This document shows, in pieces, positions 34,199-41,252 of a stretch of DNA of 41,920 nt. This DNA is from Methanocorpusculum sp. MCE (lineage in GTDB: Archaea; Halobacteriota; Methanomicrobia; Methanomicrobiales; Methanocorpusculaceae). The position numbers and the translations under genes were made by a program. Positions within the stretch are counted from its first letter, which is position 1; the number at the start of each line of letters is the position of its first letter. A model generated the notes under the pieces. The model was given only the letters and a program-made list of their open reading frames with translations. It was not told the origin of the DNA and ran no database searches. Location: NCBI GenBank assembly GCA_003315675.1, contig NIZU01000110.1, forward strand, positions 1 to 41,920, read 5' to 3'.

Positions 34199-34486
34199 AT
34201 GCCGGTAAGAAAAGATGATTTTGCCCGTGCTACAATCCGAAAAGGATTTTGCGAGAAGCGAAGCGGTCATCACATCTATTACCGATATGAAACACCCGGG
34301 GGTCGGTTGAGCCCGTATATTCATACGCATATCAGTCATGGAGGCGGAAATGCTCTTTCAGATGCTCTCCTTTCAGAAATGACGCATCAAATGAAATTTG
34401 ATAAAAAAGCTGATTTGATGGCGTTTATCGATTGTACGTTCTCTAAAGAAAAATATCTCGTTCATCTGAAAACTATCTGTGCATAA
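34199..34486 (+). CDS. Possible HicA-like toxin partner
   Basis: The 95 residues have an early GFCEKRSGHHIYYRYETPGG block resembling the GFxxxxxxGSHxxY core of HicA-type double-stranded-RNA-binding-fold toxins. Then come an SHGGGNALSDALLSEM segment and a Cys-containing helical tail. It begins immediately after the upstream stop and ends 6 bases before an AbiEii-type gene. The HicA relation is a guess from the motif; the histidine is present. Confidence 0.45.
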   Translation: MPVRKDDFARATIRKGFCEKRSGHHIYYRYETPGGRLSPYIHTHISHGGGNALSDALLSEMTHQMKFDKKADLMAFIDCTFSKEKYLVHLKTICA

Positions 34487-34492
34487 AGAACC

Positions 34493-34881
34493 ATGAAAAA
34501 TATTGCAAAACGTCCGGCAGAAGATCGTGTGGCTTTATTCCGGAACACTGCTGACAAGATGGGGATCAATGAGGCAATCATTGAGAAAGACATCTGGGTC
34601 TGCTGGATGCCGAATCATCTTTTTCACGACTGCCCCTGGAAAAATACTCTGACATTCAAAGGAGGCACGAGCTTATCAAAAGCATACGGGCTGATCGATC
34701 GTTTTTCTGAAGATATCGATCTGATCATTGACTGGTGTATTCTGGATTATGATAAAGACGAACCCTGGAAGGATCGGACAAAGAATCAGCAGGATCACTT
34801 TAATAAAGAGGCAAATCATCGTGCTGAAGAGTTTCTCAAGGATATATTTCTCCCGCAGATCACAAATGATCTATCGGAGGC
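34493..34881 (+). pseudogene. AbiEii/AbiGii nucleotidyltransferase toxin, truncated
   Basis: The first about 130 codons match the AbiEii family: EKDIWVCWMPNHLF, then FKGGTSLSKAYGLIDRFSEDIDLIID with the GG(T)S...D-x-D nucleotidyltransferase core. Homology stops at about 34881, where a GC-rich hairpin repeat block begins. The frame then continues as nonsense to a stop at 35227. The C-terminal domain is lost, so the protein is probably inactive. Confidence 0.8.
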
Positions 34882-35245
34882 GGGGTGGCGACGAAGTCGA
34901 CGCCCTCAGCGCAGCAAGGCTGAGCGAAGCGAAGACTTGCGACCCGACGCGGTGGAGATATCATGTTTGCCGCTTTTGCTCCCGAGGGGCGAGCCTTCTT
35001 GTACACCCTCCGTCGTTTACCGCCCACCATCTCCTCCCCCTTGCGCGAGCGGGTTGGACGCGGAACGCGGACGACCTCAGCTGAGCAAGTTTACGGAGGA
35101 AACTTGCGAGTGCCCCGAAGGGGCGAAGCCTTCTTGTACACCCGCTGTCGTTTTGCGCCCAAGCGCGGGTCGAAGACCCGAGTCGGATAGCAAGTCGACA
35201 GACTTGCGAACCCCCCTTCCCGGGTGAACAGAATCGGTTTTATTC
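34882..35245 (+). repeat. GC-rich hairpin repeat block 1
   Basis: A mosaic of short palindromes. GCAAG...CTTGC at 34913-34940; CTCAGCTGAG followed by GCAAGTTT/AAACTTGC at 35084-35107; GCCCCGAAGGGGC near 35112; GGGTCGAAGACCC at 35167-35179; GCAAGTCGACAGACTTGC at 35190-35207. The 3' end has an AAGCGGGATTC-type tail (AAGCGGGATTCGTTGG, about 35249) that leads into the 250-base repeat. Related blocks lie at 36961-37500 and 40355-40870. No gene. Confidence 0.75.
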
Positions 35246-35252
35246 AAGCGGG

Positions 35253-35505
35253 ATTCGTTGGATATACTTCTGTTTCATGTACGACATACGTGCGGACGCA
35301 TGAGAATTCCACCGCGAATCATTATGCTTCGCTTTGCTCTCCGACTCGGGCATTTTGTCCGCGGGTATCATATTGTTGACGTTAACAAAATGATGTTAAA
35401 CTCTGCTTTTTACTGACTCAAACGAAATTTTCGCGGTATTCCAGCCCGGCAAAAAATCCCGCATCCATGCCGAATATCTGACTTCGAACTATCCGGTTAA
35501 ACCGG
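35253..35505 (+). repeat. 250-base direct repeat, copy 1
   Basis: Nearly identical to 38455-38705. It contains CTTCTGTTTCATGTACGAC, GGACGCATGAGAATTCC and a palindrome TTGTTGACGTTAACAA at 35373-35388 with one mismatch. It ends at AACTATCCGGTTAA. I see no credible gene; frames across it are full of stops on the plus strand. Confidence 0.8.
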
Positions 35506-35529
35506 ACAGTTGGGATTTCATTTAAAAGA

Positions 35530-36609
35530 TTATCTATTTTCATTACACCCATTATCTTTGCCGGAATAAGATTTCGGGATATATACTAGCTTTTTTAGCA
35601 CATCTTCCAACTCATCCTCATCCTGCGCAGTTTCCCGCTCCAGCTCCCGTGCCTCAAACGCAGCAAACTCCCGGGATGCCTTACTCTTTGCCCGCTCCAT
35701 CGAAACCTTCCCGGCACTCGTAAGAATACTCATATCATTCAGCCGAAGAATCGCCTCCAGCTTCACCTCCCAGTCATGCATCGTCATAACCTTCCTGGAA
35801 CGTGCCTGCTGCTCCGCATATTCCAGAAACTGATTCACCAGCGAATTCATCGTCGTGATCTCCTCGCTCGAAAGATAATTCTTCGCCGTCAAAACATCCG
35901 CCAGACGAATCTTCCCGTTTGGACTTTCCTTCCATGTCGAAAGCCCCATATGCGGCGAATCCGCATTCGCCCGCAGCATCATAATTTCTGCCGCTGTATG
36001 ACCGTGAACCGCAAAATGGATCTTATTCTGCACCGCTGCAAAAAACTTCTTCGCTGCAGGATGATTCTTATCATAATCCACACTCAGCGCGTAAATATCC
36101 CGAACCTTCAGATACAGCCGCTTCTCTGACGCACGGATCGCACGAATCCGCTCAAGCAGCTCATCGAAATAATCCTGGCCAAACCCTGCGGGCTCCTTTA
36201 AACGCTCATCATCGAGAACAAACCCTTTCACCACATACTCCTGCAAAAGCCTCGTTGCCCACTTCCTAAACTGCGTTCCCCGTGAAGATCTGGCACGATA
36301 TCCAACCGCCAAAATCATCTCCAGATTATAGCAGACAATCGAACGGACGACCGACCGACCGCCCTCATCCTGCTCCACATCAAAAACCCGGGTGACTTTC
36401 TCCGGCTCAAGCTCTCCCTCCTCGAAAATATTCGCGATATGTTCACTCACCGTCTTTGGAGATCGGTCATACAAATCCGCAATCAAACGCTGAGATAGCC
36501 ACACCGACCCCTCATACAGTCGAACCTGAACACGCGTATTCCCCCCGTCCGTATTATACAGCAGAAACTCAGATAGTTCCTCGGCAGGGGCGAGACCCTT
36601 TCCGCTCAT
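35530..36609 (-). CDS. rhuM: RhuM family (virulence RhuM/Fic-associated) protein
   Basis: This 359-residue protein matches RhuM: an N-terminal DNA-binding-like segment (VWLSQRLIADLYDRSPKTVSEHI), the family core FRKWATRLLQEYVVKGFVLDDERL, and DYDKNHPAAKKFFAAVQNKI with HTAAEIMMLRA. A charged coiled-coil tail follows. RhuM genes occur in mobile and defence islands; the molecular role is unknown. The ATG at 36609 overlaps the stop of the upstream small gene by 4 bases; a start ten codons earlier would run into that gene. It appears intact. Confidence 0.85.
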   Translation of the reverse strand: MSGKGLAPAEELSEFLLYNTDGGNTRVQVRLYEGSVWLSQRLIADLYDRSPKTVSEHIANIFEEGELEPEKVTRVFDVEQDEGGRSVVRSIVCYNLEMILAVGYRARSSRGTQFRKWATRLLQEYVVKGFVLDDERLKEPAGFGQDYFDELLERIRAIRASEKRLYLKVRDIYALSVDYDKNHPAAKKFFAAVQNKIHFAVHGHTAAEIMMLRANADSPHMGLSTWKESPNGKIRLADVLTAKNYLSSEEITTMNSLVNQFLEYAEQQARSRKVMTMHDWEVKLEAILRLNDMSILTSAGKVSMERAKSKASREFAAFEARELERETAQDEDELEDVLKKLVYIPKSYSGKDNGCNENR

Positions 36610-36890
36610 ACATCCACCCCAAGCTTCGAAAGAAAACATGCCGGTCTCTTCTCTGTTTTTGCGAGATCTCCCTCAAGAACCCTGACCAACGCTTTCAGAT
36701 AGGTCGCTTCATCGAGAAGGCTCCAGGAATGTCGGAGCACTGATTCTATTATCTCACCTTCCTTCATCGGATCAAGCTGGTTTTTCCGATTCTCTTTCTC
36801 ATTTGCATAGAGCATGCCGGAATATACCTTTTTTTTGAAAAAGAGCGGCTTTGGTTGTTCCAGAAGTGTTGGGGGAATATCATTCATCAT
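36606..36890 (-). CDS. Small protein coupled to rhuM
   Basis: The 94 residues have no family I can name. They contain a basic central stretch (PLFFKKKVYSG, NEKENRKNQLD) and a helical C-terminal half (IIESVLRHSWSLLDEATYLKALVRVLEGDLAK). The gene is translated from a strong AGGAGGT site and overlaps rhuM by ATGA. It may be an antitoxin or partner of RhuM; that is inference from layout. Two adjacent ATGs (36890, 36887). Confidence 0.6.
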   Translation of the reverse strand: MMNDIPPTLLEQPKPLFFKKKVYSGMLYANEKENRKNQLDPMKEGEIIESVLRHSWSLLDEATYLKALVRVLEGDLAKTEKRPACFLSKLGVDV

Positions 36891-36895
36891 ATCTG

Positions 36896-36902
36896 ACCTC
36901 CT
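36896..36902 (-). promoter_or_regulatory. Strong ribosome-binding site of the rhuM operon
   Basis: AGGAGGT on the minus strand, 5 bases before the ATG at 36890. A TATA-like TATTTATATTG lies about 50-60 bases upstream of the same ATG, so this operon has a leader, unlike many genes in the core region. Confidence 0.6.
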
Positions 36903-36960
36903 GTCCGGGTATCTCCGAACATATAATCAATCTATGATTTAACGCAATATAAATACCTGA

Positions 36961-37500
36961 CCGCGCGGTGGCGGGCTGACCCGAAGGGGCGGCCTCAGCT
37001 GAGCAAGTCGCCAGACTTGCGACCAAGTTTTCGGAGGATACTTACGAGCAAGCGAGGGTCGAAGACCCGAGTACATCCGCCGTATTATTGCGCCCCCCTT
37101 CCCGGCGAACAGATTCGAATTTGTTTAAGCGGGATTCTTTGGATGTTACTCCTCATCACACGAAATTCACGAAAACACGCAAATCAAAGATTTACTCGGC
37201 TGAGGTCGGTCGCTTTCAGCGTCCAACCCGCCAACGAAATGCACGAAAAGGGGGACAGGGGCGGAGAAATTGTGGTTTTTTGCTATTAGATGGTGAGAGG
37301 AAATCTCTTTTCATTTTTTGGGGTGCGGGGCGGACGCCCTTAGCTGAGCAAACAGAATGTTTGCGATCAAGTTCGAACATAAGTGAGAACTTGCGACTGC
37401 GGGGACCTTTAGGTCCCTCAGCTGAGGCGGGCTGCCCCGCAGGGGCGGCCTCAGCTGAGCAAATCTCTGATTTGCGACTGCGGTTTGGATGCTAAGTCGA
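36961..37500 (+). repeat. GC-rich hairpin repeat block 2
   Basis: Contains GCAAGTCGCCAGACTTGC (37003-37020), GGGTCGAAGACCC (37056-37068), GCAAATCAAAGATTTAC (about 37179-37195), GCAAACAGAATGTTTGC (37348-37364), an AAGTTC/GAACTT hairpin (about 37369-37394), GGGACCTTTAGGTCCC (about 37404-37419) and GCAAATCTCTGATTTGC (37459-37475). The shared spacer AAGCGGGATTCTTTGGATGT is near 37130. The segments CTCAGCTGAG and GGTCGGTCGCTTTCAGCG recur in other blocks. No gene between 36903 and 37600. Confidence 0.75.
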
Positions 37501-37600
37501 CAACCTTAGCTGTTCTCTTTTTTTTGGCAAGGGGATTTACATGCACCTCGGACTTTTACAAAATCGTTTCTCCACCGGCAAATACAACTGCGATCTTCAT

Positions 37601-38233
37601 TTATTCCACCTCCTGCAAAATATCTCCAGAACCTGCAAGCAGCCACTTGTAAAGCGGAATAAACAAAATCCCGTCCTCCTCCTTTTCCACATCCTTAGTA
37701 ATAACTATTCGCGCCTTAATCTTTCCATTAAACGCATTTTCAAACTCATTCAGACCTTTGATCTCACGCTCGGGAATGTCGTCAGAATAACATACATTTA
37801 TCGCCGAAAGCGTATAGTCCCTATGCGGGATCACGAAATCAACCTTATTCTTATCCTTCCAGAAGTAGATTGAATAGCCATTATGCTTAAGATTTACAAA
37901 CACAAGATTTTCAACCAGTCTGCTTTCATCCTCAGAAAAAGAAAACGCAACTGAATTTCTTAAAACAGTGTCGATCGTGTAGATTTTCTTATGACCCGCA
38001 TTCTGACTTTTCAGCGAATAACTGAAATTCTGCAGCTCAAAAAGCAGGAAAGCATCCTCCGCAAATGAAATATAATCAATAACAATTCTGGAATCTACAT
38101 TATACATCAAAGCAAGCTTGCGGTATGAAAACGGAGCCGAGATATTTGTTATCAGATAAACAAGAAGCCTGCGAAGCACACGGTGATTTCTGACATCATG
38201 CGTCTCCTCAATATCACGAAAGAGAATACAGTC
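37601..38233 (-). pseudogene. DUF4143-type AAA ATPase, C-terminal remnant
   Basis: The frame reads from DCILFRDIEETHDVRNHRVL through LYLITNISAPFSYRKLALMYNV-like winged-helix sequence to the nuclease-like end FWKDKNKVDFVIPH. This is the C-terminal DUF4143 half of archaeal/bacterial AAA ATPases (usually about 400 residues). The N-terminal Walker A/B ATPase part is gone. Homology ends exactly at the inner edge of a solo IS terminal repeat (38233-38257), which suggests an IS-linked deletion. An internal ATG at 38179 could still give a 192-residue fragment. Confidence 0.75.
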
Positions 38234-38257
38234 AAAATGGGTTGATAGATATTCTCT
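38233..38257 (+). repeat. Solo IS5-type terminal repeat at the DUF4143 break
   Basis: Same TTGATAGATATTCTC core as 219-243 and, inverted, 41226-41250. Its inner side touches the truncated ATPase gene; its outer side faces AT-rich DNA (38258-38380) with no gene. Confidence 0.6.
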
Positions 38258-38454
38258 ACATAATGTTATTGAATAAATGCGACATTATGATGTGATAAAT
38301 TAAATTTATTGTTTGACATTATAATGACATATATGTTGAACTGTATGTGACATTGAAATGGATCGTATTTTTGTAATAGGACTTACGCGGTGTTGTGATC
38401 GCCACTGAGAAATACTGATGTACGTATAAGATGTACTTCGATTTCGTATGTGAG

Positions 38455-38705
38455 ATTCTTTGGATGTACTTCTGTTTCATGTACGACATACGTGCGGACG
38501 CATGAGAATTCCACCGCGAATCATTATGCTTCGCTTTGCTCTCCGACTCGGGCATTTTGTCCGCGGGTATCATATTGTTGACGTCAACAAAATGATGTGA
38601 TACTCTCCATTTTACTGATTCAAACGAAATTTTCGCGGCACTCCCGCCCTGCCAAAAATCCCGCCTCCATGCCAAACATCATGGCACTTTGAACTATCCG
38701 GTTAA
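38455..38705 (+). repeat. 250-base direct repeat, copy 2
   Basis: Second copy of the repeat at 35253-35505. Here the central palindrome TTGTTGACGTCAACAA (38575-38590) is perfect and lies inside a longer imperfect stem starting GTATCAT and ending ATGATGTGATAC. It ends at AACTATCCGGTTAA, where an HTH gene fragment begins. A TAGGACTTACGCGG segment at about 38378 recalls the end of the 31.9-kb repeat family. Confidence 0.8.
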
Positions 38706-38871
38706 TCCTGCCATTACGGGAGAAAGGATAGCCGAAAATCTTGATGTGTCTTTACGTCATGCAAAGAGGTTATTGGCGGAGTTGAAGGAAAAGGGCGCTA
38801 TTCAGCGTATTGGTTCTGCTAAATCCGGTTATTGGGAGATTATCATCAATATACCGGGGCAAAAACACTAA
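38695..38871 (+). pseudogene. C-terminal winged-helix fragment
   Basis: About 58 codons: NPAITGERIAENLDVSLRHA, KRLLAELKEKGAIQRIGSAK, SGYWEIIINI. This is the C-terminal helix-turn-helix found at the end of AlbA_2/RecG-like putative DNA-binding ATPases and Fic-type proteins. The rest of the gene is missing; the 250-base repeat replaces it. Probably not expressed as a working protein. Confidence 0.55.
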
Positions 38872-38877
38872 TACATG

Positions 38878-38976
38878 TCACGGTAAATAGCAACCAGTCT
38901 ACTATCTGGCGGTAAGATTACCAATACGGGTACGGGTTGTCTAACGGTTATTACGCAGCTTACATATTTACCGTGA
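38878..38976. mobile_element. 99-base MITE-like inverted-repeat element
   Basis: Perfect 12-base terminal inverted repeats, TCACGGTAAATA and TATTTACCGTGA, bound a 99-base segment that also holds GGCGGTAAGATTACC. No coding capacity and no obvious target duplication. The rest of 38977-39272 holds a GCGAAGCCTTCGC palindrome (about 39019) and a CATATCA/TGATATG hairpin (39113-39131), no gene. Confidence 0.4.
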
Positions 38977-39272
38977 GGATTTGGTGAACGGGCATGCCGG
39001 CTTTGTCTTATGGGCGGGGCGAAGCCTTCGCGTCAGGAGATGTCTTTGTGACCTGAAGAGAATTGTTTCATTCTCGAGAGATTCTATGGTGAAGTTTGAA
39101 AAATCCGGATCATATCAAATATTGATATGATTTTTGGTATGAGGTCATAATATTCCATTCTGCATATTTTTGCTCTTAGCAGAAGTATATATGCGAGTTC
39201 TTTCTTACAACGCAAAAAAGCAAGCGCGTATTTTTCTAGATGAAAACAATCCAATTAAATTAATAGTCAAAT

Positions 39273-39599
39273 CTAAAAGTTCCGCTCTAATATTTTTTGA
39301 ACTGCCATGATATCTACTGGGTGAAAGTGCCCGATTTTATGAACAAAATCTCTTTCCATCACATGTAAGACTTTTGAAGCCCGAATGGTTGAAGGTTTAT
39401 TAAGACCTGCCTCCTCCCATTTCACTATCCGATGCTCATTAGAGTATACATTGCGTGGCTCATGTGTTGTAATCTTCAGGGAAACGTAATATGCCATATC
39501 CGGGGCTATTACTAAGACAGGACGATTTTTAATGTCTGGTTTTTCTTCAAATTTGATTGAAGCAAGCCAAATATCCCATTTATTCGGCTTCATCATCAT
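39273..39599 (-). CDS. PemK/MazF-like endoribonuclease toxin
   Basis: The 108 residues match PemK/MazF: KWDIWLASIKFEEKPDIKNRPVLVI at the start (written here across the beta-barrel core), then VSLKITTHEPRN, a KWEEAGLNKPSTIRASKVLHV segment and IGHFHPVDIMAVQKIL. The catalytic-type Arg (NRPVLV) and Thr/Ser (PSTIRAS) are present. MazF-fold toxins cut mRNA at short motifs. Three ATGs in a row (39599, 39596, 39593) can start it; it overlaps the Panacea gene by up to 20 bases, antitoxin first. Confidence 0.85.
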   Translation of the reverse strand: MMMKPNKWDIWLASIKFEEKPDIKNRPVLVIAPDMAYYVSLKITTHEPRNVYSNEHRIVKWEEAGLNKPSTIRASKVLHVMERDFVHKIGHFHPVDIMAVQKILERNF

Positions 39600-40131
39600 A
39601 TTCTTTTGGTAAGACTAAGTATCCTTCTGCGTCACGATGTCCGATGACATCTGTTTCGGGGTTATAGGTGAATTTGAACGAAGGTAACTCCTCTTTGGAG
39701 AAGTAATTTTTCATATTATCTTTGGAAATTACAATGAATGGCACTCCCATTTCATATACTTCATCCCATGGCCCTCCCTTTTCGTGGGTCATATCTATCA
39801 GTTTGGTGGAAGAGTATTGCCCATAGTATCGTGCAACATCAAGCAAGAGTTCGATCTGTTCTGGTGAAAACGCCTCAAGTGAATAATCAGTTGCAACATC
39901 TTTAATTCGATCAGAACCGCACGGTTGGAACGCACGATAAACGGAAGGCACAACCGGGCCAAGTTGCCACGCCTGGATTTCTTCCTCGAATAATGGTTTG
40001 TTCAAGCGAACAAGACTCCATGCCTGAGCAAAATACAGAAATTTATTTACCAGTAAGTTTGTCATGCACTCTTCGACAGTGTTATTTGCTAAATCCACAA
40101 AGAAATTTGCTACATCCAATGCTTTGAGCAT
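39580..40131 (-). CDS. panA: Panacea (SocA/GepA-like, DUF4065) antitoxin
   Basis: The 183 residues match the Panacea domain: ANNTVEECMTNLLVNKFLYF, AQAWSLVRLNKPLFEEEIQA, WQLGPVVPSVYRAF and the later THEKGGPWDEVY. Panacea proteins neutralise many unrelated toxins; here the overlapping partner is PemK/MazF-like. The ATG at 40131 follows a purine-rich GGAGGGAGGAGAAGC, a strong ribosome-binding site that decides the start. A TATA-like TTATATATTG lies about 145-155 bases further upstream. Confidence 0.87.
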   Translation of the reverse strand: MLKALDVANFFVDLANNTVEECMTNLLVNKFLYFAQAWSLVRLNKPLFEEEIQAWQLGPVVPSVYRAFQPCGSDRIKDVATDYSLEAFSPEQIELLLDVARYYGQYSSTKLIDMTHEKGGPWDEVYEMGVPFIVISKDNMKNYFSKEELPSFKFTYNPETDVIGHRDAEGYLVLPKEYDDEAE

Positions 40132-40354
40132 GCTTCTCCTCCCTCCTGTTACAATCAATATTTGAGTAATACGTGTAGTCTTTGTTCCCTGAGATAATAG
40201 TAGTATCGGTGTGGGTCTAATTCATCAAGACCTCCACCCTTTGAATTGAAAAATCAACTGGATTTAATCTAATCTTGTACTACAATATATAACATCAGAT
40301 TCCGTATGTTAATTGAAAAATGCGCATAAAATCGAATCTATTCCCTCAATTCTC

Positions 40355-40870
40355 AGATGCTTGGGGGCGTTGTTCTCCTCCCCTTGCGCGAGCCCCGAAG
40401 GGGCGAAGCCTTCTCGTACACCCGCAGTCGTATTGCGCCCAAGCGAGGGCCGTAGACCCGAGTCGGAGAGCAAACCGAAAGTTTGCGAACCCTTCTCCTT
40501 GGGGAACTGTATCGAATTTGTTTAAGCGGGATTCTTTGGATGTTAGATCTCATCACACGAAATTCACGAAAATAAAAACGCAAATCATAGATTTGCTCTG
40601 CTGAGGTCGGCCGCTTTCAGCGTCCAACCCGCCAACGAAAATCACCAGAATGGGGACAGGGGCGGAGGAAAGAAGATCCTCTCTTTTTTTGAGGTGCGGG
40701 AGGTTACTGCGGGCTGCCCCGTAGGGGCGGCCTTAGCTGAGCAAGTTCGAACGAAGTGAGAACTTGCGATCCGGCGCGGAGGCGGGGTGGCGAACAAGCG
40801 AGGGCCGTAGACCCGAGTCGGAGAACAAACCGAAGGTTTACGATCAAGGCTTTGCCTAGGGAGGCGGTCC
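40355..40870 (+). repeat. GC-rich hairpin repeat block 3
   Basis: Contains GCCCCGAAGGGGC (about 40392), GGGCCGTAGACCC with GAGTCGGAGA and GCAAACCGAAAGTTTGC (40470-40486), GCAAATCATAGATTTGC (40580-40596), and GCAAGTTC/GAACTTGC (40741-40767). A second GGGCCGTAGACCC-ACAAAC/GTTTAC pair lies at about 40803-40840. Shares the AAGCGGGATTCTTTGGATGT spacer (about 40524) and a roughly 80-base stretch with block 2. 40132-40354 holds no gene; block 3 cuts into the transposase fragment to its right. Confidence 0.75.
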
Positions 40871-40879
40871 GCGGTGGTA

Positions 40880-41116
40880 TATCCTATTTGCCGGGGTCCC
40901 TATACGTTTCAAGCTGAAGTTGTCGCTGAGTTTGTAGGCGGCGAGGGCTTTGATCAGGGTGGAGATGTCGATTCCTTTCTTTTTCAGCGGGGAGAAGAGG
41001 GAGACAAGGTCAAGGGAGGTGAACATTTTTTCGCTGAGGTGGAGCGGGCCAATCGGAAAAGATATGTGGGGAGTGGGTGTAATACTGAGTGTCTCTGTGC
41101 GTCTGTTGGTTTGCAT
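40880..41116 (-). pseudogene. IS1634-like transposase, N-terminal fragment
   Basis: About 78 codons reading MQTNRRTETLSITPT, then FSPLKKKGIDISTLIKALAA and YKLSDNFSLKRIG, which resembles the N-terminal region of IS1634-type transposases. It is cut off at about 40880 by repeat block 3. No catalytic DDE residues remain. The 41117-41225 stretch contains nothing I can name. Confidence 0.6.
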
Positions 41117-41225
41117 TGTGTAAAATTAAATTGACGGCTCACAGGGACTAGTTTTCTCTTTTGTTGCGTTTACGGGATGTCTGAAGGAAGACGATTATTT
41201 GCAACTGTCAAAGTCAGGTAATAAT

Positions 41226-41250
41226 AGAGAATATCTATCATCCCATTTTT
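41226..41250 (-). repeat. Terminal inverted repeat of IS5-type element
   Basis: GAGAATATCTATCATCCCAT reads from the outer edge inward. It lies 2 bases beyond the transposase stop codon and defines the family seen as solo ends at 219-243 and 38233-38257. Confidence 0.65.
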
Positions 41251-41252
41251 GA

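Noticed and set aside
34882..35227. Continuation of the AbiEii reading frame through the repeat block
   Set aside because: The sequence after residue 130 is arginine/serine/proline-rich translation of hairpin repeats with no homology; it is read-through of an insertion.
37017..37495. Several open frames of 80-135 codons in repeat block 2
   Set aside because: They are GC-rich translations of palindromes, overlap one another in different frames and have no start signals.
38319..38675. Minus-strand frame across the 250-base repeat
   Set aside because: The same peptide appears in both repeat copies but the frame differs at the ends and no start signal or homology is seen; the conservation is of DNA.
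40313..40604. Open frames at the start of repeat block 3
   Set aside because: Translations of hairpin repeats, similar to the frames in blocks 1 and 2.
34882..40870. CRISPR array
   Set aside because: The repeats are palindromic and of mixed kinds, unevenly spaced and nested, without uniform spacers; no cas gene is present.
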